From the NCBI RefSeq assembly GCF_000374125.1, contig NZ_KB893648.1, positions 62,001 to 126,000 on the forward strand: 64,000 nt of DNA, given 5' to 3'. This document shows, piece by piece, positions 24,990-33,871 of the stretch. The stretch is from Niabella aurantiaca DSM 17617. Its GTDB lineage: Bacteria > Bacteroidota > Bacteroidia > Chitinophagales > Chitinophagaceae. Below the pieces are notes generated by a model that made no database searches, had not been told where the DNA came from, and saw nothing but the letters and a program-made list of their open reading frames with translations. Position 1 is the first letter of the stretch. The number at the start of each line of letters is the position of its first letter. A program made the translations under genes and the position numbers.

Positions 24990-27368
24990 ATGCCTGTCAT
25001 TATTGATTATATCCTTAAGCTGAGTATTTGCCTGGCCATTGTGCACCTTTTTTACCAGCTGTTCTTAAGGCGGCTTACCTTTTATAACTGGAACCGCTGG
25101 TATTTGCTGGGGTACAGCGCTCTGAGCTTTGTGATCCCGCTGATCGACATTATGCCGGAGTTGCAACGAAAGGCGCTGGACCGGAATGTGTTTGTGCAGA
25201 TGATACCGGCATTTGGGTTTTCACCGGCTCCTGCAGGTGCTTCGCTGCTGCAATCCCTGTCTGCCTGGGATTGGATAATGATCGCGGGAGTTGCGGGGTC
25301 GCTGATACTGCTGGTGCGTTTCTTTGTAATGTTTTTTTCATTCATCCGCATCAGAAAAAGAGCACAGCTGATCTCAGATGCCCGTACCCGTATCTACCAG
25401 CTGGATGAAGATGTACGTCCGTTTTCCTTTGGGAATGCCATTTTTATCAATACAGAACTGCACAGCGGTGAAGAGCTCGAAGAGATCATCCGCCATGAGT
25501 TTGTGCATGTACGGCAAAAACATACTATTGATATTATCTGGAGCGAGCTGCTGTGTATCCTGCTCTGGTTTCATCCTTTTGTATGGCTGCTGCGCAAGAG
25601 CATCAAGCAAAACCTGGAGTTTTTGGCCGACAAGCAGGTATTGCAAAATGGCATGGACAAAAAGGAATACCAGTATCTGCTGTTAAAGGTCATGGGCAAT
25701 AAACAATTTGCCTTTGCCAATCATTTTAATTTTTCATCTTTAAAGAACAGGATCGCCATGATGAATACCATTAAATCTGCAAGGATTCACCTGACTAAAT
25801 TTTTGTTCCTGCTGCCGGTAGTGGCCGTGCTGCTGCTGGCCTTCCGGAAAGAGGTGATACGGGAGGAAAAGAACAAGGCGGAAGTAAATAAGGAGCAAAA
25901 GGCGACGGATGGTGAGGATATTATTCAAAAAGCAACCAGGATGGCGGAGGGCTCGCCAAAACCTGTTTGGATAGTGGGTGGCATACCGGTTGCCGTGGGA
26001 AATGGATCCTGGGCTTATTTTGATAAGCAGGAGCTCGCAGGCCCGGATGATTTCAAGGTCTGGTTTGACGGGAAAATCATAGACATGGAAGAAGCCAATA
26101 AGAAAGTGAACCGGTTTGTCTTAAAGGGTGTGGGAACGGCTACCAAAGCAAATGCATACAGGGAGTTTGGCATAAATGAAAATTTGCTCCTGCTTTCTTC
26201 CACAGGCCGGTTCGGCTCCGGGCGCAGGCCGGCTAAAGACACCGTTCCTGCTCCTCGTACATCCAAAGCGAAGATCGTTTTATCTCATGCAGGGACAGAT
26301 CCGGAAAAAAGACCGCTGATCGTGCTCGATGGTATAACACAACCCAAAGGCTTGACCCTCGATAAGGTAGATGCCCATACAATTGAGAGCCTTACGGTTT
26401 TAAAAGATGCGTCTGCTGAGTCATTATATGGCGAAGGAGGTAAAAATGGGGTATTGATCATTACTACAAAAAAGGCGGCGACGACTATCCGCGATTCTTC
26501 CCAACTGCAGAAGAATATCCGTCTGCAGCAAAAAAACTCTGGCGGGTCTCAACAACCGGCGCTGCCCTTAAAAGGCAAGGTAACCGGCGTGCATGTTATA
26601 GACCGGGGTATTGTAGCATCGGGCGTGGGTGATGAGCTGGTGTATAAGGGATACGGGCCCATAAAACCGGGCAACAGGTCCGCCGGAACGCTTATTTCCG
26701 GCAGTGGTAAACCTTTAGAAATGTTTAAGGGCGTTTATGTGATCGATGGAAAGGTACAGGATGGAAAAAGCCTTAAAGATCTTCCTCCTGACCGTATTGA
26801 GTCCATAGATGTGTTTAAGGGCGATAAAGCCCTGGACCGGGGATATGGAGAAAAAGCGAGGAACGGCGTCATTGAGATCAAAACAAAGAAGCGCGAAGAG
26901 CACAGGGCTGCTTCCGGGCCGGCAATAGCTCCAAAAGAAGTGATGGTGATAGGGTATGGAACAAAGATCCGGCCCGCCCGGGCCGGAACCACCGTTGTGC
27001 AGCCGGCAGTTAAAACAGGACATCAGCAACAACAAAAAAAAGGAGCGGATTCCCCCGCTATGCGCCCGGCAAAGCCGGCACCGGCTGCCATTACCTTCCG
27101 GACGGCATATTCCTATGATCTTGTACAAACCCCCGCGCCGGAGGATAAGGAGGTTGTTAAAAATGGAAAATCACCCAAACATTACCTGCAGCTTCGGTAT
27201 GTCGGACCGGTCGGGAGTGATAAAAAGGCAGGAGCCGCGCTTGCCAGGCCCGGAAAGCCGGTTGCTGTGAAAAGCAGCAGTAAGACAATACCGGCCGATA
27301 CCATCCGGATATACGACAAGCTGGATACAGAGCGTATTTTTAAACGGGTGGGAGGTATGAATGAGTGA
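24990..27368 (+). CDS. BlaR1-like M56 metallopeptidase fused to TonB-plug-like modules
   Basis: About 792 residues from ATG 24990 (MPVIIDYILKLSICLAIVHLF). The N-terminal 300 residues have four membrane segments and the zinc protease motif HEFVH (His169, Glu170, His173), as in BlaR1/MecR1. In place of a penicillin-binding sensor, the extracellular C-terminus carries repeats that look like the plug signature of SusC proteins: 'IESLTVLKDASAESLYGEGGKNGVLIITTKK' type and 'IESIDVFKGDKALDRGYGEKARNGVIEIKTKK', plus 'EVMVIGYGTK'. It pairs with the BlaI-like repressor. The sensed signal is unknown but may be TonB-linked. Confidence 0.88.
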   Translation: MPVIIDYILKLSICLAIVHLFYQLFLRRLTFYNWNRWYLLGYSALSFVIPLIDIMPELQRKALDRNVFVQMIPAFGFSPAPAGASLLQSLSAWDWIMIAGVAGSLILLVRFFVMFFSFIRIRKRAQLISDARTRIYQLDEDVRPFSFGNAIFINTELHSGEELEEIIRHEFVHVRQKHTIDIIWSELLCILLWFHPFVWLLRKSIKQNLEFLADKQVLQNGMDKKEYQYLLLKVMGNKQFAFANHFNFSSLKNRIAMMNTIKSARIHLTKFLFLLPVVAVLLLAFRKEVIREEKNKAEVNKEQKATDGEDIIQKATRMAEGSPKPVWIVGGIPVAVGNGSWAYFDKQELAGPDDFKVWFDGKIIDMEEANKKVNRFVLKGVGTATKANAYREFGINENLLLLSSTGRFGSGRRPAKDTVPAPRTSKAKIVLSHAGTDPEKRPLIVLDGITQPKGLTLDKVDAHTIESLTVLKDASAESLYGEGGKNGVLIITTKKAATTIRDSSQLQKNIRLQQKNSGGSQQPALPLKGKVTGVHVIDRGIVASGVGDELVYKGYGPIKPGNRSAGTLISGSGKPLEMFKGVYVIDGKVQDGKSLKDLPPDRIESIDVFKGDKALDRGYGEKARNGVIEIKTKKREEHRAASGPAIAPKEVMVIGYGTKIRPARAGTTVVQPAVKTGHQQQQKKGADSPAMRPAKPAPAAITFRTAYSYDLVQTPAPEDKEVVKNGKSPKHYLQLRYVGPVGSDKKAGAALARPGKPVAVKSSSKTIPADTIRIYDKLDTERIFKRVGGMNE

Positions 27369-27420
27369 TCTCATTTCTTTCACCACCGAAATCTATGCGC
27401 GCATTTTACAGAAAAAGTAG

Positions 27421-27439
27421 CCGGGTATTAACAACCCGG
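27421..27439 (+). terminator. Hairpin after M56 gene
   Basis: CCGGGT and ACCCGG enclose a 7-base loop about 50 bp after the stop. No T-run follows, so termination is uncertain. Confidence 0.4.
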
Positions 27440-27490
27440 AAGAATAGGCTCTGTGAAGGGCTGTAAATAATAGCTGCCCGGCAAAAGAAG

Positions 27491-27814
27491 ATGCTTTTGT
27501 TAATAAGTATTGCTCCTTGTTATGGACAAACGCCGGCTGAAATGGAAAATTTAATAGCAGAGGCCGACTCTATTAAGAACTCCAAGCAGCTGAATCGGGC
27601 GAGACAGCTGGCAACTGTCAACGACTATGGACCGCCTTCGCTTTTTGCGCTTGCGGCGTTGTTCACCAATACAGGAAAAACCAATATTTATTCCGATTGC
27701 TGGAAGCGGAGCCTGACTGCCGGCGAGGTGGCTATGATCTTTGCAGACCATACTGAAAGGGTGCCATACGCTACCCTGACCGGCATGCAAAATTGCACAT
27801 TGACTTTTTCATAA
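27491..27814 (+). CDS. Hypothetical protein, possibly truncated
   Basis: A 107-residue ORF starting with a short hydrophobic signal-like stretch (MLLLISIAPCYGQ), then PAEMENLIAEADSIKNSKQLNRARQLATVNDYG and a C-terminal part with LTAGEVAMIFADHTERVPYATLTGMQNCTLTF. The composition is protein-like and not a shadow of another gene. The end is abrupt: the -1 frame continues as AKLHIDFFIKIDFL before its own stop, so a frameshift may have cut the protein. I recognise no family. The ATG at 27491 is the first one; no promoter stands out. Confidence 0.4.
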   Translation: MLLLISIAPCYGQTPAEMENLIAEADSIKNSKQLNRARQLATVNDYGPPSLFALAALFTNTGKTNIYSDCWKRSLTAGEVAMIFADHTERVPYATLTGMQNCTLTFS

Positions 27815-28261
27815 AAATTGATTTTTTGTAAAGGTTCCGTTGCGCTGCCGGACAAAACATACTTCTTATTTGCCCCTACGCAAACCGGAGTACCCGGCAG
27901 GAGCCGACAAAAGGACCGGTGGATGAATGGGGCCCGCAACTAAAAACAGGAACAGCAGCGATCAGTCACCTTGAGTTTTCAATTTGCGTTGCAAAATCAA
28001 TGAAGCCATGACAAATCCGCTTTGGGTCATCCTGAACTTGTTTAAGGATCTGCCTAAATCATGCGTAGATGCCGAAACAATCCCGATCGCCATCGGGATG
28101 ACATAACTGAAGTATAATTGATTTCCAATGCGTAAGCAATCTGTCATTGGCATCCGTGTCCTCATGACCGCGAAAAATGTTATGCACCTCCCGCGCACTT
28201 CGTCTGTTTATCTTCATTTATTTTTCCTATTTTTATTTGCAAAGTATGGCCTGTTATTGAG
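27815..28261. other. Intergenic region with REP-like inverted repeats
   Basis: This 447-bp gap has no convincing gene. It holds a palindromic element: GTCATCC at 28026-28032 and GGATGAC at 28096-28102 as outer arms, an inner ATCCTGAAC-loop-like segment, and CCCGAT/ATCGGG at 28082-28097 as an inner stem. An AT-rich segment (28205-28250) before the GntR gene is probably its promoter. Confidence 0.55.
28026..28102. repeat. REP-like palindromic element
   Basis: Outer arms GTCATCC and GGATGAC enclose TGAACTTGTTTAAGGATCT and a CCCGAT-cgcc-ATCGGG stem (28082-28097). The inner stem is close to the palindrome between rpsL and rpsG. Elements of the form GTCATCCTGAACTTG are familiar intergenic repeats in several bacterial groups. 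Confidence 0.6.
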
Positions 28262-29284
28262 ATGAGTATTTTTAAGTATATTGAACTGGATGTTTTATCC
28301 GCCACCCCCAAATACCAACAGTTAGCCCAGTCGATCATGAACGCGATTGCCGATGGCAGCATCCGGAAGGATGAGATCCTGCCTTCGATCAACGAACTGA
28401 GCTACGAGTTTGAGATTTCCCGGGATACGGCCGAGAAGGCCTATAAACACCTCAAGCGGATGGGTGTGCTGGGTTCCGTGCCGGGCAAAGGGTATTTTGT
28501 AAAAGCCGGTGAACTGCAAAGCACCCTGAAGATATTTTTGCTTTTTAACAAGCTGAGCACGCACAAGAAGCTGATCTATGATGCATTTGTAAAAACGCTG
28601 GGGCCCACAGCCCTGATTGATTTTTACATTTATAATAACGACTTCAACTTATTCAAAAAGCTGATCTCCGGCATTGAAAAACAATATACCCATTTTGTAA
28701 TAATTACCCATTTCCTCGAAGGCGGGGAGGGTGCTCCCGAGATCATCAATGCATTGCCCAAGGAAAAGCTGATCCTGCTGGATAAGCTGGTGCCGGGTGT
28801 TACCGGCGATTTCAGCGCGGTATATGAAAATTTTGAAGAAGATATCTACCAGTCGCTCGAGAAAGCGCTGGACCGCCTGAAACACTATGAAACCCTGAAG
28901 ATCATTGTGCCGGAGTATTCCTATTTCCCGCAGGAGATCACGAAAGGTTTTAAGCGGTTCTGCCAGCAATATGCTTTTAACGGGAAGATTGTGCACCATA
29001 TTCAGAAGGAGCTCATTGCCCCTAAGGAAGTATATATCTGTCTGATGGAAGATGACCTCGTGACGCTCGTGGATAAGATTATAGAAACCCGGTTGGAGAT
29101 CGGCAGGGAGGTGGGAGTGATCAGCTATAATGAAACGCCCTTAAAAAGACTGATCCTGCAGGGGATCACCACATTTTCCACTGATTTTTCCGTGATGGGT
29201 GAAGAAACGGCAAAACTGGTACTCAGCGGAGAAAAACAGCAGGTAGCGGTGCCTTTTCATCTGCGATTGCGCCCTTCCCTGTAA
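28262..29284 (+). CDS. GntR-type regulator with periplasmic-binding-protein-like sensor
   Basis: 340 residues. Residues 15-85 form a GntR winged helix (YQQLAQSIMNAIADGSIRKDEILPSINELSYEFEISRDTAEKAYKHLKRMGVLGSVPGKGYFV). The rest is an alpha/beta two-lobe domain like LacI/PBP sensors (IFLLFNKLSTHKKLIYDAFVKTL ... GVISYNETPLKRLILQGITTFSTDFSVMGEETAKLVLSG). Bacteroidota proteins of this architecture respond to free sugars such as arabinose or rhamnose. No transporter or sugar-catabolic gene is adjacent, so the ligand is unknown; engB follows after 10 bp. Confidence 0.88.
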   Translation: MSIFKYIELDVLSATPKYQQLAQSIMNAIADGSIRKDEILPSINELSYEFEISRDTAEKAYKHLKRMGVLGSVPGKGYFVKAGELQSTLKIFLLFNKLSTHKKLIYDAFVKTLGPTALIDFYIYNNDFNLFKKLISGIEKQYTHFVIITHFLEGGEGAPEIINALPKEKLILLDKLVPGVTGDFSAVYENFEEDIYQSLEKALDRLKHYETLKIIVPEYSYFPQEITKGFKRFCQQYAFNGKIVHHIQKELIAPKEVYICLMEDDLVTLVDKIIETRLEIGREVGVISYNETPLKRLILQGITTFSTDFSVMGEETAKLVLSGEKQQVAVPFHLRLRPSL

Positions 29285-29294
29285 ATTTGCAGCT

Positions 29295-29927
29295 ATGGAA
29301 ATTTTGTCCGCGACCTACGTTAAGAGCAGTGCTGCTTATACGCAATGCCCCAAAGCCGACCGGCCGGAATATGCTTTTATAGGCCGGAGCAACGTTGGAA
29401 AGTCCTCCCTGATCAATATGCTGTGCCATAAGAAGGCATTGGCCAAAACATCGGCGGCGCCGGGAAAAACACAGCTGATCAATCATTTTGAGATCGTATC
29501 CGGTACGCGTGATAAAGCCGGAAAAATGAAGCAGTCATCCTGGTACCTGGTAGATCTTCCCGGTTATGGGTATGCAAAAGTTTCACAAAAACAGCGGAAG
29601 AGCTGGTCGATGATGATTGAACAGTATATCCTGAAAAGGGAAAATCTTGTCAGCTTATTCGTGCTGATCGATAGCCGGCATGAGCCGCAGAAGATCGATC
29701 TTGAATTTGTTAACCAGCTGGGTGAGTGGGGGATCCCCTTTGCCCTGGTGTTTACCAAAGCAGATAAAAACAAGCCGGGCGCCACTACCCGGAACGTAAA
29801 CGCCGTGCTGGATGTATTGAAGGGAACCTGGGAAACACTGCCGCAGTATTTTGTTACCTCTGCTATCGACAGACTGGGCCGGGATGAGGTACTGGGGTAT
29901 ATTGCGGTGCCTGGCGGGCAGCAATGA
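29295..29927 (+). CDS. engB: Ribosome biogenesis GTPase EngB (YihA/YsxC)
   Basis: A 210-residue GTPase needed for 50S subunit assembly. The G motifs are clear: G1 IGRSNVGKSSLIN, G2 Thr in KTSAAPGKTQ, G3 VDLPGYGYAKVS and G4 VFTKADK, with the G5 region VTSAIDRLG. It starts 10 bp after the GntR-type regulator and is probably co-transcribed with it, an unusual link for a housekeeping GTPase. Length is normal. Confidence 0.96.
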   Translation: MEILSATYVKSSAAYTQCPKADRPEYAFIGRSNVGKSSLINMLCHKKALAKTSAAPGKTQLINHFEIVSGTRDKAGKMKQSSWYLVDLPGYGYAKVSQKQRKSWSMMIEQYILKRENLVSLFVLIDSRHEPQKIDLEFVNQLGEWGIPFALVFTKADKNKPGATTRNVNAVLDVLKGTWETLPQYFVTSAIDRLGRDEVLGYIAVPGGQQ

Positions 29928-29967
29928 TCTGCACATTCCGGGCCGGGCGTTTCGCCAAGGCCACCGG

Positions 29968-30348
29968 CTACAGCTTGATCATTACGCTTCCGGAAAGGAT
30001 GTCGTGGATGGCCCTTCTTTGTTTGCTGGCTCCTATAGTAAAAAAAGATACCAGTCCGAGGAACAGCTTAACCGGGTACCGGAGCAGCGACTGGGCAAAA
30101 CCGATCTTCTTAAGCGGATCGGTGCTTTGTCGCACCCGGATCCCCTTTATATAATTTCCCAGGGTGCAGCCCAGCGCGATTAACAGGGGCTCGTAGATGA
30201 TCAGGAAGATAAAAATGCCGATCTTAACGGCGTCGGGCACCTGCTCATAGCGGTCGAGGATCATGGCAGCAGCAAACATAAGCAGTACCAGCAGTCCGAG
30301 GTCGATAAGGGAAGACTGAATTCTGTCGATTACTTTGGGGTATGTCAT
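29968..30348 (-). CDS. RDD family membrane protein
   Basis: About 126 residues from ATG 30348 (MTYPKVIDRIQSSLIDLGLLVLLMFAAAMIL), with three hydrophobic segments. The RDD signatures are in modified form: VIDRIQSSLIDLG at the start, LGCTLGNYIKGIRVRQ after the second span, and a final QRRAIHDILSGSVMIK. The function of the family is generally unknown; some members are proposed Na+/H+ antiporters. The frame is open 13 codons upstream, but ATG 30348 starts the family part. It converges with engB. Confidence 0.85.
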   Translation of the reverse strand: MTYPKVIDRIQSSLIDLGLLVLLMFAAAMILDRYEQVPDAVKIGIFIFLIIYEPLLIALGCTLGNYIKGIRVRQSTDPLKKIGFAQSLLRYPVKLFLGLVSFFTIGASKQRRAIHDILSGSVMIKL

Positions 30349-30446
30349 GGCTCTATAGAATAAAAAATAATACTCAATATAGTACAATATTTCTTTTTTA
30401 TTGTTGCGTTTGTCATACAGGGGACGTTATATAAGAAAAGCTTATT

Positions 30447-31073
30447 GTGAGAAAAGCCTGCCTGATCCTGCTGCTATTTTTTCCTGTAAAGGGGAACACC
30501 CAGGTATTAAAGAACTGGTATGCCGAAGCACAGGCTGCGGGGGGCCATAGCTGGTACAGTAATTATCGCGGACATACCCTATGGCACCCACATTATAAAG
30601 GCGGAGTGAACCTGGTGAAGATGGGCGGCAGCCTTGTTGGTTTTGGCGTCGGAGCCACGTTTAGCGGGGAGGGAGTTTCTAAAAGATGCGATCGATTGGA
30701 CACGCGCGCAATTGAGAATGCGTACTATGTAAAAGTTCCATTATTCGCCAGGTTCCTATTCTGCCGGGCACGAAAAATAAAGCCCTTTGCAGACGCCGGT
30801 GTGGAGTGGGGCTTTTTCATGGGCGGGCAAAGCTGGTCCGTTCACGATGATAAAAAAAGCTCCAAAGAGAATACCACGGTTACCAATGAAACTGACCTGG
30901 GGCTGTTTACCAGGCTGGGGGCGCAGCATTGTCTTAATGACCGGTTCGTTATTTCGGGCTTTGGAAGCTATTGTCACGGGCTTTCGCAAAAACATGTTTT
31001 AATGGGTGGAACCTCCCCCTTTATTACCAACCGGAGTATCGTGATCGGGATCGGGCTTGCCCGTATGTTATGA
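30447..31073 (+). CDS. Putative outer-membrane beta-barrel protein
   Basis: A 208-residue protein; GTG at 30447 starts a good signal peptide (MRKACLILLLFFPVKGNTQ). The mature part alternates amphipathic strands (GGVNLVKMGGSLVGFGVGATFSG, YYVKVPLFARFLF, IKPFADAGVEWGFFMGG, LGLFTRLGAQHCLNDRFVISGFGSYC) and ends IVIGIGLARML, which fits a small outer-membrane barrel. No defined family seen. It is 11 bp from the convergent mutS-like gene. Confidence 0.65.
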   Translation: MRKACLILLLFFPVKGNTQVLKNWYAEAQAAGGHSWYSNYRGHTLWHPHYKGGVNLVKMGGSLVGFGVGATFSGEGVSKRCDRLDTRAIENAYYVKVPLFARFLFCRARKIKPFADAGVEWGFFMGGQSWSVHDDKKSSKENTTVTNETDLGLFTRLGAQHCLNDRFVISGFGSYCHGLSQKHVLMGGTSPFITNRSIVIGIGLARML

Positions 31074-31084
31074 TAACGGCTGTG

Positions 31085-32401
31085 TTACAACCGTTCCAGC
31101 ATTTCCACAACTTTTTCTTTTTTCAAAATAAAATAGCCCAGGCGGTCCTTGCTGATGCCATCCTTTAGTTGATAGCTGAAGGATAGCGTATCCCCTTCGA
31201 TCTTGGTTTCAAAATGTTTAAATGCAATCGAGGGCATAGGCGCTAACTCTTCACCGATCTCATACAAATGGGTGGAGAGGATGAACAGTGAGCTTTTTAC
31301 CTTCAGCAGCCCCTGAATCACCGCCAGCGAGCAGCGCATGGCATCCTGCACGTTGGTGCCCTTGAACAGCTCATCGATCAGCACCAGCCATTTTTGTCCG
31401 TTGCTCACTTTTTCAACCGTATTCCGGATGCGCTGTACTTCATTGAAGAAAAAACTTTCGCCTTTAACAATGTTGTCCACCACATTGATGTTGCTGATGA
31501 GGCCCTCAAACATCGTCAGCTTCATGGAGCGCGCGGGCACGCCCATGCCGATATGGGCCAGGAAGACGGCGGCGCCCACCGATTTGATCAGGGTGCTTTT
31601 TCCGGCCATATTGGCTCCGGTAAGGAACAGGAAATTATTTTCCTGGTTGATCTTCAGCTCGTAGGGCACAGGTTCCTGCAATAAGATATGGTAAAGCCCT
31701 TCGGCCTCTATTACTGGTGTGGGCTGCTCTGTAAATTCCGGGAAGGCGAGGTCGTAGTGTTTAACGGCCATGGCCATGGAGTACCAGGCATCCAGGCGGC
31801 TGTAGATGTCCATCAGCTCCTGTATGGCATGTTTGTGTGCTTCCCGGAGCTGACCTGCAAAATACAGGTTCCGGCTCATGGGGAAGGATTGGTCCTTCTC
31901 TGACTCGGATAGTTGGTTAAATGCTTCGATCTTTAACAGCTGGCCGATCCGCTCAATATATATGCTGAACCCTGCCGGCAATTCCACTTCTTTCAACAGG
32001 TTTGCGATCTGCCGGATGCTTCTGAAAAAATCGGCAAAATGATTGATCGAAAAGCGCACCATCGAATAATCGGCATGATGCAGCACCCGGTAAATGGCCG
32101 CATCCAGCGCGTTTGGCCGGTTGCTTACCCTGTCCAGCGCGTAGTCGAGGAACCGGTCCATTACCAGGATGGTGCCATTGGTGATGTCTTCCGGCCACTC
32201 GTCTACATGCAGGATCAGCTTCCGGAGAATGGTTTGTGTGCCCCGGATCTTTTCAACATCGCTAAAGGGATTGGAAAAGAAATGCCGCAGCCATTCCCTT
32301 CCGCCAAATGTGCGGGTAAAGTTGAGTTTGTGAAAAATGGAATAGTCCTCTTCCGGGTGAAAAATAGCGATGTCGTTAAAAGAGATGTGATCGATCTGCA
32401 T
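31085..32401 (-). CDS. MutS-related ATPase lacking the mismatch-recognition domain
   Basis: 438 residues with the MutS core (lever helices, about residues 30-230) and ABC-type ATPase: Walker A FLTGANMAGKSTLIKSVG, FLAHIGMGVPA, the signature-like FFNEVQRIRNTV segment, Walker B WLVLIDELFKGTN and His loop FILSTHLYEIG. The mismatch-binding N-terminal domains of MutS and the Smr domain of MutS2 are absent. Short MutS relatives of this layout are common in Bacteroidota and their role is not known. The start MQIDHISFND is the only good ATG. Confidence 0.88.
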   Translation of the reverse strand: MQIDHISFNDIAIFHPEEDYSIFHKLNFTRTFGGREWLRHFFSNPFSDVEKIRGTQTILRKLILHVDEWPEDITNGTILVMDRFLDYALDRVSNRPNALDAAIYRVLHHADYSMVRFSINHFADFFRSIRQIANLLKEVELPAGFSIYIERIGQLLKIEAFNQLSESEKDQSFPMSRNLYFAGQLREAHKHAIQELMDIYSRLDAWYSMAMAVKHYDLAFPEFTEQPTPVIEAEGLYHILLQEPVPYELKINQENNFLFLTGANMAGKSTLIKSVGAAVFLAHIGMGVPARSMKLTMFEGLISNINVVDNIVKGESFFFNEVQRIRNTVEKVSNGQKWLVLIDELFKGTNVQDAMRCSLAVIQGLLKVKSSLFILSTHLYEIGEELAPMPSIAFKHFETKIEGDTLSFSYQLKDGISKDRLGYFILKKEKVVEMLERL

Positions 32402-32509
32402 GTTTCTTGTTTAGGGTTCCCTGTTCAACGTTTAAAATTTCAAGTCACCGGGCCGGTCGAAAATTATCCGATTGTCTCAAACCCTTATCGTACTGCGTGT
32501 TAGCTCGTT

Positions 32510-33871
32510 TTACCGGTCAAATAACAGCCGTTGTCCTTTTACAGACTCATTCCACTGTCCCTTTCCATAAATCAGATTCCCGTTGACGAAGGTATGGGTG
32601 ATGCTTGCGGGAAAGGCAAAAGGAGTGCCCCGGCCATCTACGTTCTCAAAGGGGCTCCAGCCGCATTTATACAGGATGTTTTCCTTTGTTGCGGCAAAGG
32701 GAGCATTCATATCTGCAATCACCAGGTCGGCCTGGTAGCCTTCCCGGATATAACCGCGGTCTTTGATCTGGAAGCAGTCGGCTACGGCATGGCTCATTTT
32801 TTCCGCAACCTTCTCAATAGAAAGTTTTCCCTGTTTTACATAATGAAGCATCAGCGGCAGCGAGTGTTGTACCAGGGGCACACCGGCATGTGCTTTCAGG
32901 TAGGGCTGCTGTTTTTCCGCAAGGGTATGCGGTGCATGATCGGTGGCGATCAGGTCCAGCCGGTCGTCCAGCAATGCTTTCCACAGTGCTTCCCGGTTGT
33001 GGGGCGCTTTAATTGCGGGATTGCATTTGATCAGGTTGCCCTGAACGGCGTAGTCATCCGCCGTAAAATGCAGGTGGTGCACACATACTTCGGCCGTGAT
33101 CCGCTTGTCTTTCAGCGGAAGCATATTGGTAAACAACTGCAGTTCTTTTTCCGTGCTGATGTGCAGGATGTGCAAGCGAGAGCCGTGCTTTTTGGCAAGC
33201 TGCACCGCGTAGAAGGAGGATTCAAAACAGGCTTCTTCGTTCCGGATCAGGGGGTGATCCGCTGCGGTTAATTCTTTTCCGGAGTCAAGCGCCTTTTGAA
33301 GATTGGCTTTAATGATCCGCTCATCCTCGCAGTGGGTGGCAATGAGCAGCTCGCTTTCTCCAAACAACTTTTCCAGTACCAGCGGATTGTCTACCAGCAG
33401 GTTGCCGGTGCTGGATCCCATAAAGGCTTTAATGCCGCAAATACGGTCTTTATGGGCATTGGCTGTCAGCGCGTCGGCTGCATTCTGGTTGTTTGTGCCC
33501 ATAAAAAAAGAGTAGTTGGCCAGGGACGTTTTCCGTGCCGTTTCATATTTGTCCTCCAGCAGTTCCAGTGTAAAGGCAGGCGGTAGGGTATTGGGCATTT
33601 CCATAAAGCTGGTAACGCCACCCGCTATGGCCGCTTTGCTTTCTGTATAGATCGTAGCCTTATGGGTAAGCCCCGGTTCCCGGAAATGCACCTGGTCATC
33701 GATCGCGCCGGGCAAAAGGTATTTGCCTTCTCCGTTGATCTCGGTGATGCGGTCTTTTGCTTCGATGGTACCGGCTATTTTTTCGATCCGTTCCCCGCGG
33801 AGCAGTACATCACCGGTTTGCGTTCTGCCTTCATTTACGATGTTTATGTTCCGGATCAGGAATGTTTGCAT
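32510..33871 (-). CDS. pyrC: Dihydroorotase
   Basis: About 453 residues from ATG 33871 (MQTFLIRNINIVNEGR). An amidohydrolase fold: metal site DDQVHFREPGLTHKAT, carboxylated-Lys region ICGIKAFMGSS, His ligands in ATHCED and HILHIST, and catalytic Asp in IATDHAPHT. It cyclises carbamoyl-aspartate to dihydroorotate in pyrimidine synthesis. The first residue of the usual HxH metal pair is Gln (DQVHF), which I have seen as usual for Bacteroidota members but leaves the exact metal geometry open. pyrR is 25 kb away. Confidence 0.88.
   Translation of the reverse strand: MQTFLIRNINIVNEGRTQTGDVLLRGERIEKIAGTIEAKDRITEINGEGKYLLPGAIDDQVHFREPGLTHKATIYTESKAAIAGGVTSFMEMPNTLPPAFTLELLEDKYETARKTSLANYSFFMGTNNQNAADALTANAHKDRICGIKAFMGSSTGNLLVDNPLVLEKLFGESELLIATHCEDERIIKANLQKALDSGKELTAADHPLIRNEEACFESSFYAVQLAKKHGSRLHILHISTEKELQLFTNMLPLKDKRITAEVCVHHLHFTADDYAVQGNLIKCNPAIKAPHNREALWKALLDDRLDLIATDHAPHTLAEKQQPYLKAHAGVPLVQHSLPLMLHYVKQGKLSIEKVAEKMSHAVADCFQIKDRGYIREGYQADLVIADMNAPFAATKENILYKCGWSPFENVDGRGTPFAFPASITHTFVNGNLIYGKGQWNESVKGQRLLFDR

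Noticed and set aside
32531-33271. 246-codon plus-strand ORF opposite pyrC
   Set aside because: Dihydroorotase motifs are on the minus strand; this is a shadow.
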